The notes under the pieces are model-generated. The model worked only from the letters and a program-made list of their open reading frames with translations. It made no database searches and was not told the origin of the DNA. The position numbers and the translations under genes were made by a program. Positions 42,336 through 54,060 of a stretch of DNA of 64,000 bases are shown here, in pieces. This DNA is from Polydactylus sextarius (Eukaryota > Chordata > Actinopteri > Polynemidae): positions 20,826,813 through 20,890,812 of the forward strand of contig CM028909.1 of the NCBI GenBank assembly GCA_016801845.1, read 5' to 3'. Numbering within the stretch: the stretch's first letter is position 1; the number at the start of each line of letters is the position of its first letter.

Positions 42336-44041
42336 TTCTCCAGAAAAAAGTGAGACAGAGTAACGAACATGAGCAGTCAGACATCCAGACAAGTTGTAAA
42401 CAAAACCCCATGTTAGTCAAATTATTGTCTGGGCTGTCAGATGAACTCCTGTCATAGTTTACACAATGACTTTCTGATTCAACTTTAACCTGCCACACTG
42501 CTGATGTTGACAGTTCACCAATCATTAATAATTTCTCTCCTACAATGGGCAGAACATGTCAGTAATGGCATGTTTACTACCTCCAGTGTCCCCAGCATAG
42601 CATCACCACCCTATTTGGTCCAAGCAGACTGACAATTAAATCACTTCCTTTCTGTGGGCAAGTTGGAGGGAAGTTTGGTGGTAAAAAAAATTTAACTTGA
42701 ATTTAAACTTTGAGATCTATTATTTGGAGATAGTGAAATAAAACAGATATTTTGTAATGACAAACTATAGATTTCTACTTTAATGTGTCATAATTATTTG
42801 AAATTCTGTTTGGTTCACCTCAGGTCAAACTTGAGTTCAACCTGACACACTTGAAAATAAACTGTGCGTCTTGTCGTAGAATGAGGTGGGGGGTTACCTC
42901 ATAATTATGACAAAAAGGTACAGCAGGCAGAGGTTTAGGCAGCAGTAGCGCTAACATGAGCAGGGAGCCTGTGGATAGGCAGAATAATTTCTACCTCTCA
43001 CCCGGATGCCATAATTATCAATCTTGTCTGTTTACAGAATGAATATTAATGTTGGCTCCTCTGTGAAGATGGAGCACGGCAGCATCTTTGACGGTGGAAT
43101 ATCAGAGCGTGTGATTGACTGTGGGGGTCACACACTGATCTTATTAGATTCCACTTTGAAATCTCCATCTCTGACGACCTGTATGTGGTCGTAGGGAGTC
43201 TCCCAGCACTGTCAGCCCAACTACTCATCTATTCATCAGACAGAAACAAAAAGCAGTGCATCCTGAAACCTTTCATGCTATTAAATGTGTTTGGTACTTA
43301 CACTCTACTACTACTCACTGGGACTTTTTGTTGACCAACTAGTGTGTATTTAGGGTTATGCATGTATTTGTCACACTCAGAGGCTCATATATAACCAAAA
43401 ATTACAACAAAACCTAAGAATACAAAAATAAGAGATACCTAAGAATACAACTATATTATACACAGACAATTTTCCAGTCTTGAACAGATGTACGCTCTCG
43501 TTTTCATGCAGGTTTTAGTGCACGAGAAGAAGTTAAGTGGTCCATTTTCATGAATCAGGTGTAAAGCTTAGTTTATACCTTCTCAATGAGCAATAAAGAT
43601 TACAGCCAGTTTTAAGGTACGATTTACTCCCTTAAATTCTAATCCACATTCTGATTATAGAGTTTTCACTTTTAAGTGTCTGTAAAGCTGAATTACTGCC
43701 TCTGATAGGATGTAAAAGAAGAAGCTCCTTTTTTTTTCCTGGAGTCGTTGGAGGTAAACCACAGATGAAAAAAGATTTACTCTTCCAGGTTTTAATGACA
43801 ATTCAAACATTAGTTTTCAAATAATCTTAATACTAATATCTCTTACTACTACTTCACTCCCATCGGAGATTTTGTATTTATTTCTTTTCCCGCTTTTTAA
43901 CTCACAGCATTTAATTGATAATATTCTTGATGGAAAATCAATTGTGCAATGTTTTTACATGCAGAATGGCTACATTACTTTTAAAAATTGCACTAAACAA
44001 TCATTCATCAGTGAATAATCGTTTACTTCTGTCTTTGGTAG

Positions 44042-44229
44042 GATACCGACGCCAGCGGTTGCCTCTGATTGGCCTGACAACATCTACTTCACCTTCCAGT
44101 TTTATCGTTTCCCACCGGTCACTTCACAGCAGCTAAAACTACTGACCAGTGACAGGGTTCAACAGAAAACTACCGGTCCACTTCCCTGTGTCCTGGCCTC
44201 CATCAACAAAGATGGCACTGTCAACTCAG
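44042..44229 (+). CDS. nphp4: nphp4 exon E7
   Basis: 188 nt, phase 2 to 1. Contains WPDNIYFTFQFYRFPPVT, nearly identical to human WPKTVYFTFQFYRFPPAT (~662-679), then a variable loop and VLASINKDGTVNS (human ILVPVSRDGTFDA). Acceptor ctttggtag is unusual in having a G two bases before AG and only a modest pyrimidine tract; donor TCAG/gtaagg is strong. The YFTFQFYRFPP core is a hallmark of the family. Confidence 0.97.
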
Positions 44230-47200
44230 GTAAGGATCCACTGTCGCTGCTGTTGCAGAAAAAAAGAGTTACACCTCCTGTCACCGTAGCAAATATGTGT
44301 GGGGAGTGAAATGCTCCTTTCTCACGGCTTGTTTAATCTCTTTTCAGGCTCCAACAGTTTCCATGCACCTTTAAACTCAACTTGTTCGATTAAAGTTTTA
44401 GGACTGAATACTTTCTCAAGCCAATGTCTTCCAGCAAACTGGTATGCTGTGAAAAAAAAAACTGTTGGAATATGAATCTGTTTCAGTGAACAACATGTTG
44501 ATCTTGGTTATCAGTGCAAACTTAAACAGTTGAGAACAGGAACTGACAAATACACGAAGTGTACTGTATTTATGTCCACATCAGAAGATGTCAGAAAACG
44601 CATGTATTTATATATAAAACTGCCTGTTTGTAAGTGTTTAGTGTCAGTCATACATGAGCCAGGTCACAATTCAGGTCAACATTTTACACTAAATTCTCAC
44701 AACCTCCAAGCTCAATGCATGAGGCTCCGTGAGCTTCTCCGATGCTAAGACGCTTCTGTTTCAGTCAGTTGGAGCGGCTGCTGATTGATGTCAAGTCTGT
44801 TCATGTAACAACTAATGAAATGGAAGAGATATTACAGCATCTGACAGAGCATGATATTGAACACACAAACACCCCCCCTCCACCTCGCCCTCTTTCCTAC
44901 GCCTACTCATATTCTCCATTCCCCTGACGCACACTCCAGTCGAACTCCATGAATATTTCTCTGTCTGTCGCCAGTGTGCACTTTCACAAAGCCCGCCTAC
45001 ATTCACACAGATCCTGCTGTATATTCTAAGGCTAAGGCCCTTTCCACTTTTCACTGACAACTGCTGAACTTCTTATTTGACAGCTTAAATGCCTATTAAG
45101 TGCATTTACTGCTTCTCTTTGTATTTACCCAGATGTTTGCTTCTTTTGCTTACAAACCTGGATTCATCTGTTTTTAATAATTTAATTTGTTAAACCACAC
45201 ACACACAAAATAACCCTAGATGATGTTTACAAATAAATAAAAGGTGCCCTTCCTTTTAAATCACAAGTGGATTTAGTGTAAAATTATGCTGCAACATTAT
45301 ATCGGCTTTTTTCCTCCTTTGTAACACCATTGCAATAGATATAAGAAAGCTTTATGAACATTTGATAGCTATCTTCATTGCTATAATTGCTCCCTAAATT
45401 GCAGTTTTCATCAGTTGAATATCAGATCACAAGCAGAGGCTAAACAAACACTTACACAGTAGCAATCAGTAACAATCGGAGATTCTGTGTATCTGATTTT
45501 ATTGCAGGGATGGTAATTTGGTTTAATGCTACTGATGTTTATACAGCGGCAATATAATCAGAGTAACATAAGATAAAAAGAAAACAAAATGGAGAAAATA
45601 AATGAAAACTGAAATTAAACTTCATTTTACTCGCTAAAGAAGGGGACAGCAGGAGAAACATGCAGGCAGCATTTTCTAAGCTCTTGTTGCTGCTTTTAAA
45701 AGCATCATAACTTGGCTTTTGACAACTTTTTAATTGGAACTATGTAGGTTTTGAGCAGCAAAGTAACCCAGTCATCCTCCAAATAATACTGGATTCAAAA
45801 GCAGTGAAGCACACCTCTGATTAATTTGAACTTTACCAGAAGTTATATTTGTTGTTTACCCTTTGTACTCTCGTTCCATTTTCCGGTAAAGACAAATAAT
45901 GACATTTTCATTGAAGCCACGCTGCAGATTTCACCTCTTTCTAACTCTACGCCCCCAATATCTTACATTTTCAAATTTCTAGGCATCAGCCCTAACCACA
46001 TGAAGAAATTCACTACTAACACAAAACACTTTATACAACTTTTATTTTCACTTACGGAGTGAACTTCTTCCCAATACACAAATCAAATCAGCTTCACAAC
46101 AGTAAATTGATTGCTCCCCTTTCGAGAACAGTGCAGGCCATTGTAATTTTGGAATTGTGTGTGTAGCTTCATTGTATTTCCATAGATTAGTCATGATTTT
46201 GATTGTACCCTTACACATTTTCTTACCCACCCACTGTTTCTGTTGTTATTGCCTCCATGAGACAAGTTGTCGAAATTAAATTTGGCCTTGAAAAAATACA
46301 TCTTATTGTCATGTCTCAATCAGTGAAAAAGATTGCAGATCCTCGTTGAACCCAGTGAACTTAAACCCCATGCTGCACTGTACACTCTCTGCCATTCATT
46401 TTTTTGAAGGGGACATGGTTCACTTCCATTGTTGCATCTGTAGGCAGATTCCTTTGACAGAGACAGACACATTTCACTTGTGTCTGATTGACAGAAGTAA
46501 TTAGCTCCATATTTTTTTTTTTTTTACTGTATATCTTTCTCGAATGCTTTAACTGTATTTCTACAGACAAGTTTTAATTGACATTGTCAAGATCAGCAAA
46601 TCTTTTGTTGAATGTTCCACTTGGCTTTTATAAATAATAATTTACAGAACATTCAGGTAATATTAGTAGGTCTCTTAATTTTAACTGCCTCTGCTTGTCT
46701 CTCGCAACATTTGAAATGACAAACTTAACCTGTGGCTGCTTTCAACCACTGTAGCCCATTAATGTTTACACTTCAAGTAGCAAACAAAAATCTTGGCTAT
46801 TGTGTCAGTAGATAATAGTGTTTTTACATAGTGAGCCATTTTAAGCCCGCCTTATGGTGAGGCTCCAGGGATGCTGGTATGGAAATAACTTTTTTTATAA
46901 ATTGCTGTCACTTTGATATTTTTAATATTAATTTAGTATTAATAAATATTCTCTGGTTTTGAACCAAAGAAATGAAAATGAAGCTGTGTTGAAAATAAAA
47001 ATGTGCTGTTTTTTTTTTTTTTTTTTTTTTTAACAAAAATTTCAATTCATAATCATTTTTATTTAATTGAAAAAATTACTGTTGCAGTTGCAGTTATGAT
47101 ACAGTGACAAATCTGAATTTAACAAAGTTTAATACAATAACTAAGAGAGTTAATTCAATTGTAGTTAGTATCTTATAATTACTGATCGAACAAATTGCTG

Positions 47201-47272
47201 TAACTGTAAAACACTGAACACTGGCTCAACTTTAAAGGCTCTATAAAGATATGAATGATTCAAGTGCTGTGA

Positions 47273-47304
<32 letters not shown>

Positions 47305-50300
47305 AACGGAGAGACGAAGGTTGAGAGAGAATATGGAATCTGACTTTGAGCTTCAAAGCTGCTGCAGTCATTCAGAGTTGTGATTGTATGTCCTGCTCTG
47401 TGGAAGTTCCCCAGAAACCCACTGAATTCCTAAACCGTTTTAGTGCTGTGGGTGGACAACCCTTTCATGTGTTTTCACACACTCATTAAGATTCAGAAAA
47501 ATTGTTTCAGTCTAGCTATCAAGATGATTTTACAGCTACACTTGATCAGATTGTATGTCACACTGTGGCTGTAAAAGAGGAACATCCCAGATCTGATCTT
47601 CAGATTCATTTCTGATGCTGTGTCTGTGATATATAAAAAATTCAGAGCAATATTCAGAACTTTCTATGTGCACTGAGCACATTGGGGAGTTCTTCAAGGC
47701 CTTCAAGGCTTTATGTCGGAAAGTCTCATTTTTGTGAAAGGTTTTTAACCTATTTTAACTCAAATCATGATCTTTCTCTAAACCAAACTGGATAGTTTTG
47801 TTGCCTAAACTTCACCAAATGTGTTACTGTAAATGAACCAGAATCAACCTGCCAATAGGTTGTCTGGCAGAAAACCCTGACGGCAAACGTCTCCCAACAG
47901 CGTGCACTGACCTGGTAAATTTGTTGAACTGTGATTAAAAATATTCAAACATGTAAATTTACAAACTGCAGTTTTAATGAGGGGAAAAGTTCAGAATATA
48001 ACATTTTTTTTATTTTAGCTTGTATCAATTTGCATTTCACCAAAGACATTATGTTTCTATTTCTCTTTTGATATGTCGCCCAGAAGACAGTGAGCTTTTT
48101 CAGTCTTTAAACCGCAACAACTGAGAGGAATGAGACAGTTTGGCATCCTGCTGTTTACCTCATGTGTGATAGCTCATGTGGTGATTTAAATCTTCTCATC
48201 CACTGATTCTGCTCAGGGGTAATATTTCCAGAATTGTCAAGCCCTGGAAATGTATCTTGAGATATCAGTTACAGTTACAGTCACAATTTACACTTTTTGT
48301 AGTGATATGTATCTTGACGAATTGTATTTAAAACCATCACTGATGGTGCTTTTTGTTGTTTCATGCTTCCTCATGAGAACTTACTCTTCTCAGGATGTGG
48401 ACAGACTAGATTTGATTGACATATCTGTAATTTAGCATTTGATTGGGTTGCATCTTCTAAGGAGATTTCAGATTAAACATAAAAGCCACCTTTTGGTTTG
48501 TGCCACAAGTAACTGAACATTATTTAGCTTTGCTAGTTAGCAACATATGCACCAAGTATGCATGTGTGCAGTGCCTACATGGTCACTCACAAGGAACTGT
48601 GTTACTTTTGTCTTTCTCTGTACATTTTATAACTGTTGTTGGAAAGCCTCTCAAATCAAAGCAACTACAATGATTGTTCTTAAGTCTCAAGGACTCATTG
48701 TTACATAAATTTAGACTCTCAAGTGTTTTCCTCTTTGGTTTGTCAGCCTGGAGGCAGATCCGATACAGTATCCAAACCAGTGTCTGTGTCTTTACTGAAA
48801 ATTACATTTAAACCTGTAGATCAGTGAAATGTCTATACTGCTTAGTTCAAGATTTAAATCTACTGTCCAGTATAAGAGAAAAAAAGAAACATTCACATAA
48901 AATTTATTTATTTGAATACTATATAACTGGCATTTACACACTGAATCAACAGTAACGTACATTTGATACGTGTCCCCTTCAAACAAATAATGTAGACACA
49001 TGTATGTAACGATGAGGAATTGAATATAACTTAGTTCTTATTCATGATTAGTAACTTGGTTAATTTTCAGAAACAATCATGAGCCAAAAGGGCAGATAAA
49101 TTGGTTAATGTAGCATTAGTCTATCATGACACTGTGGTTTGCATCCTTGTTGTTTTCTCTGCCTGCAAGCTTCGTAAGGTTGTTGAGAATTGTTGATGCC
49201 CGACAGGATGCTCTGCTCGGTCTTCTCAACCCTTTGGTCTGATCTCTCAGCTCTTCCTCACTTGTGAGCAGGAACACACATGCATTACGCTTTCTCTCTC
49301 TTTCTCTTTTCCTCTTTCTTCAGCTCTCCCTCTGTGCTCCCATTGCCATCCGTCCACTGAACACAAGTCCAGAGCATGCTGGGAAAATTAATGGTCCAAG
49401 CGGAGAGAGTTGGCGGGTGGTTGGGGAGAGGGGAGGAAGATGGAGAGGTGAAGGAGTTAGTTTAAAGCCAAAGGAGTTCTGAAGCAACACTGGAGTATCA
49501 GTACTGCTTGATGTCTCTTTATCTTTTATCCTTGATAAAAGTTATTCATTTTATTTTGCCTCTAGTGCTTCCTTCAGTCCATGTAGTCATTTTGTAATCT
49601 ATCAGTCTCTTAAAGCTATATCTAATTACTGATGGAAAAGGATTCTAGTTTTAGAATTGTACTTGATATTTGAATTATTGAGTTGAGTCATTGAGTCATT
49701 ATAATCTCACAGAGCCACAACCTTAACTAAAGGTATGAGAGCCCTCTGTACATGAACCATAAGAAATACCCATGGGGAGCAATGGGTGGCCTCGAAATAG
49801 GTCCATTGTCTGGATGCATGCATCATGGGAATACAACGAGAGATATATGTGTGTTTGAAAAAAGAAAAGCATTTTCCTTCAGTGCATGTGCGGAGACTGT
49901 GTCAGAGGGGCATGCTGGTCTCTTTAACACAGCAGGGTTTTCACCAAAAGTCATCATTATTCCACTTCTGTGCAGCCAACTGCTTCTCTGCACGTTCAGC
50001 TTATGGGAATAAAGACAGCGTGGGGGCTTTGATTCAGAGTTAGAGATGCTGTGGGGGAGAATGCTGGGAGTCGAGCTGGCACGCAAACCCACACTCACAC
50101 CTTGAATGCACACACACACACACACATATGCAGTAACATTACCACACCGCTGCAGGTTGGGTGTACCCACTCACCAGCTGACTTGGATCACTGAAAGGGT
50201 CTCATTCATTTGAAAGGCTTCAACGTTGAAGATGAGTCAGATTTAAGTAGGTACAATGTGGAGCCATCGCTAGAAAATCACAAGGCACTTGTTTTATATT

Positions 50301-50355
50301 CACAAATTGAATCTTTGCTTTTAATTTAAACTGATTCAATCGAAATTAAATGGTC

Positions 50356-50356
<1 letters not shown>

Positions 50357-50443
<87 letters not shown>
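50357..50443. repeat. (GT)43 microsatellite
   Basis: 87 bp of uninterrupted GT. Confidence 0.95.
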
Positions 50444-50444
<1 letters not shown>

Positions 50445-51185
50445 TCGTGACCTTGCAGGAGTGGACAACATAAAATGCTAATGATACAAAACATGTAATG
50501 AGATTTACAGCTGCCTATTGTTTTCAAAACAACTGTGGTGGAAAGAAGACTATTTTTTCTTCTGAGTGACAATAAGAGAAAATTATTCACTTTAAAGGTC
50601 CAGAAGTAGAATTGCTGATTAAAGTCATGACTTTATGGACTCATGGAATCACTTTTTTTTTACAGTGTGAGGAGTCATTATCATCTTGAATTATGGGAAC
50701 TAGGGTGCTCCTGATTCTGTAAAGTAGCCTCATACACCAAGGTTATTGTACTCTCATCTAGCGCAATCATCAGAGCAGATGATTCACTGTAAATGGCTTC
50801 TGTACCAGTTTAGATCTCGTGAAAAGGCTGGACAGTCAGTTAAAGAAATTATGAATTATTCCTGTAGGGGAAGATAATGATTAGATCTATGAATTTCAAT
50901 TCAGCTTTTTTTTTCATGCTATTTGCTTTGTTTTGTTGTTAGGAGAGACACACGATAAAGCTTCCAAACACAAGCTTAGGAAGCCCTGATAGTGAAGGTG
51001 TATTATTGGTTCAGTCATTTTGGTCCATAAAATACCAGTAAAAAAAAAAATTATAAAATTATAAAAAAAAAAAAAAAAAATAAAAAATAATGATTGACAT
51101 TTTCTTAAGCTTCACTCCACTACCTAGAATATTCACTTAACCACATAAGATGAAGATCAGCAAAACTTCTTCAATAATTTGATTA

Positions 51186-51189
<4 letters not shown>

Positions 51190-51277
<88 letters not shown>
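51190..51277. repeat. (AT)44 microsatellite
   Basis: 88 bp of uninterrupted TA/AT. Confidence 0.95.
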
Positions 51278-51278
<1 letters not shown>

Positions 51279-51460
51279 CGTAAGTTAACATAAGTTTTTG
51301 TTTGTTCATGACAGTCATGACTTGTTCACTCACAAAAGGAAGTTGGCGAAGTAATACACCTACACTTTCCTGTTCCAAGTCAGTTAGTGGCAGTGAAACA
51401 GCAAAAAATACACTAATCTGTGAGCTAAGGCAAAGAAGACAAATTCAGCTAGTTAGAAAA

Positions 51461-51518
51461 CATATATATATATACAACATAAACACAACATAAACATAAA
51501 CATATACATAACATAAAC

Positions 51519-51576
<58 letters not shown>
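51461..51576. repeat. Compound (AT)n/(AC)n microsatellite
   Basis: Short AT run, then several ACATAA units, then AT at about 51519-51536, AC at 51537-51552 and AT to 51576. It ends 65 bp before the E8 acceptor, so length variation could change the branch-site context. Confidence 0.9.
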
Positions 51577-51641
51577 TCATAATTGCTTTATATAGATTAT
51601 CAGTATTTTAACAGTCTGAAGTGTCCTCTGTCCTTGTCCAG

Positions 51642-51802
51642 GTTCTCCAGGCCTTCAGGTGCAGTTCAGACTAGATGATAGTTTCCTCAGACCAGGAGAG
51701 AAGCAGTGGTTCCTTCGCTACCTGGCGCTTCATACCATGCACATCGACATCTGGGACAGCGACTCTTTGCTCCTCATAGGATCTACCGCCATCGAGCTTA
51801 AG
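51642..51802 (+). CDS. nphp4: nphp4 exon E8
   Basis: 161 nt, phase 1 to 0. Reads SPGLQVQFRLDD, LRPGEKQWFLRYLALHTM and IDIWDSDSLLLIGS, matching human SPGFQLRYMVGP, LKPGERRCFARYLAVQTL and IDVWDGDSLLLIGS (~716-762). The IDxWDxDSLLLIGS strand pair has the look of a C2-like beta-sandwich edge; that fold assignment is my inference. Acceptor cttgtccag, donor AAG/gtaaat. Confidence 0.97.
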
Positions 51803-52301
51803 GTAAATGACTGAGATTGGTGTTTCAGAGGTATTGAGATGAAAGTGACAAGTTGTGAAAGCGTTTGTTAACAGGAAAAGAGCAAATCAGCTGCAGTCCT
51901 GAACAACCTCAGTACTATTTAGTGAGGTATGACCACAAAGCACTCAGTAACTTTTACTCGTATTTCAGCCTCATACAAAACAAAAACGAACCACAGATTA
52001 AAGGTTTTTAGTTTTGGTCTTCTCAGCTTGGCTATGAATTGGACAGAAACTCTCTGGTGTGGAATTGATTTGTTTTGGACTTTGTGAAATTAGTAAAACA
52101 TTTAACAAGAATCAAAGAAGTAATTCACAAATGGGCAGAGTTGTTTTGAACATGGCTTCTGAACAATTTAGCAATAACAAACTCCACCAGTTTGTTTTGT
52201 TGCTTTCCCACTTGTCTCGATCAATATATTTGTGCTTACACGTATTTTTGCGAGGAAGAGCATCTTGTGTCCTTTTATCACACTCTGTTTTCCATCCCCA
52301 G
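51803..52301 (+). other. nphp4: Intron 8 (499 bp)
   Basis: Short GT-AG intron (gtaaat ... catccccag). Nothing recognised inside. Confidence 0.9.
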
Positions 52302-52485
52302 TATATGTTGCGTCAGGGTAAATCAGCAGTACAGGCTCTACATGAGGTGGAAGTGCTGACCACCGATTACGTGGGAGAGGACACCCTGCTGACAAGCACA
52401 GGACTGGGCCACCACTTGGCTTCCAGCCCCATGACGGTCCACACCATTGTCAGGGGCCGGCTGCACATACGCACAGGAAACACTG
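52302..52485 (+). CDS. nphp4: nphp4 exon E9
   Basis: 184 nt, phase 0 to 1. Starts YMLRQGKSAVQALHEVEVL (human HLLRQGRPAVQASHELEVV, ~769-787), then TTDYVGED and MTVHTIVRGRLHI (human IGVHSVVKGRLHL, ~811-823). Acceptor catccccag, donor ACTG/gtaagc. Completes the globular segment begun in E6-E8 and ends as the next disordered stretch starts. Confidence 0.97.
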
Positions 52486-53554
52486 GTAAGCACAGCATGA
52501 ATAGATAAAGTTCTTTATAACTGTTTTTAGACAGATAAATTAGCACCAAACACCGTTCTCAAGTGTGACAAAATGATGCCCTCTTACTGGCTTTATCAGC
52601 TATTTCAAACACATACCATAGATTTCATCAGCAAAAGAAACTTCCTCAGGCATCAAGAAGTATCATCAGTATTTTGTCATACTGATCAACATTTTTCAGC
52701 TCCTCTACAAAAATATCTTAATTGCGGAATTTTTTTTCTATTGTTCACTTTAACAGCAGTTCTGCAATATTGTTTTGTGTTTGGTAAGAATTCATTTCTC
52801 CAGTCAGATACTTTGCTTATTGTTGCTGTCAGTTCACACTGCCATAGAGACTAAATCAGACAAAATCTAGTACAGCCCCCACTGGGATGCAGAAGAGGGT
52901 TTAGAGTGAATGCATAAGATGAGGGCTGTTGTGAGTGGCTGGGTAGTTGTGTTTCCAAAACATAAAGGCAAATGTGAAAAAGAAAACAACTTATATTGGT
53001 TTAAGCTTTCCAAAGAAGATCCAGTTTCAATATCACTCAAATCTCCTTCTACCTCTGAAGTATTTACAATTGTTTCATATTCAGGTCATATTCCATTTGG
53101 AGCCTCAGATTATGAATGTTTGTTGTCTGTTTATTTTTATTCATGTGTAGAGTTGTGCAGTGACAGAGAATCCCCAGGGCTGCAGATGTTTCTGCTGCTT
53201 CTGCTGCCGTCAAAAGTTTCCATTTTCTGGTGGTGCGCAGGCTTGTAAAGCAAACTTGGTGCCAAAGTAAAATGTCTTGATGTGATAGTTCCACTCCGTC
53301 TAACAACTGAGCACCTTTTCCTCTTCCCTCTCCACTCATCCAATTTGGGCCCAGTTTATCCCCGTGGTGTGATGGCAGCTGATGATAGCTTCTTCACTAT
53401 TAATCAACTGAAACGACACTCCCTCTCATAAACAATGCATCATTTTCAGGGCCCTCAAAAACTCTGTGGATTGCCGTTGTTGGGGCTAAATATGCCGGCA
53501 CTCACCCTCATTGCCTTTATCATTCGAAGCAGGTTGAGAGTGCAGTGTGTTACT

Positions 53555-53578
53555 GGGTGTGCTGGGGGTGGGAGGGGG
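53555..53578 (+). other. Canonical G-quadruplex motif on the sense strand
   Basis: Runs GGG (53555-53557), GGGGG (53564-53568), GGG (53570-53572) and GGGGG (53574-53578) with loops of 6, 1 and 1 nt, fitting G3+N1-7. It lies in intron 9 on the transcribed-RNA sense strand, so it could form in pre-mRNA. Confidence 0.7.
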
Positions 53579-53699
53579 AGGTTTGTGTCTGGCATGTAAA
53601 TTCCAATCAAGGCTCAGATATCCATCAGACGCCCTGGCCAACAGTCAGAATCAATTTGGGGAGGGAGGACTCGCAAGCACTTTTCTTTGTTTCTTTTTC

Positions 53700-53703
<4 letters not shown>

Positions 53704-53732
<29 letters not shown>
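53704..53732. repeat. (CA)n microsatellite
   Basis: 29 bp of CA followed by pyrimidine-rich DNA. Confidence 0.9.
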
Positions 53733-53734
<2 letters not shown>

Positions 53735-54023
53735 TTCTCTTCGCCCTTTATCACTGTCTACCTATTTCTTCCGTTCATCTTTTTGCCTCTTCCCCTACTA
53801 TCTCATGCTCTCTTTTCCACCCTCGATCTATCTTTTTGTTTGCTGCTCTCACCTTCTCTACATCTACTGTGCTTCTCTGCATCTGTCATCAAGCTGTAAT
53901 GAATCAGTGCACTCATTTGGTGGGTGGTAAAGGATGTGACGCTCACACATTACAGCTTACTGTGGTGATGCTGTATGAAGACTTTGACAGAGAATTGATG
54001 TGAAAGACATACAGACATCCACA

Positions 54024-54026
<3 letters not shown>

Positions 54027-54058
<32 letters not shown>
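54027..54058. repeat. (CA)n microsatellite
   Basis: 32 bp of CA. Confidence 0.9.

Positions 54059-54060
<2 letters not shown>

Larger units (their letters stand above)
41163..44041 (+). other. nphp4: Intron 6 (2.9 kb)
   Basis: GT-AG intron (gtgagg ... ctttggtag). Contains a G-rich tract at 41663-41681 and a fragment of a widespread fish repeat at 42239-42335. No exon. Confidence 0.85.
44230..51641 (+). other. nphp4: Intron 7 (7.4 kb)
   Basis: GT-AG intron (gtaagg ... cttgtccag). Holds a T24 run near 47.01 kb, the GT array at 50357, A-rich DNA near 51.04-51.09 kb, the AT array at 51190 and a compound AT/AC array ending 66 bp before E8. No exon or recognised transposon. Confidence 0.85.

Noticed and set aside
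49250..49485. Pyrimidine tract plus cag followed by an open frame
   Set aside because: Looks like an acceptor, but E7 joins E8 perfectly without it and the peptide is unrecognised.
53687..54058. CRISPR-like spacing of CA repeats
   Set aside because: Dinucleotide microsatellites in vertebrate DNA; no repeat-spacer structure.
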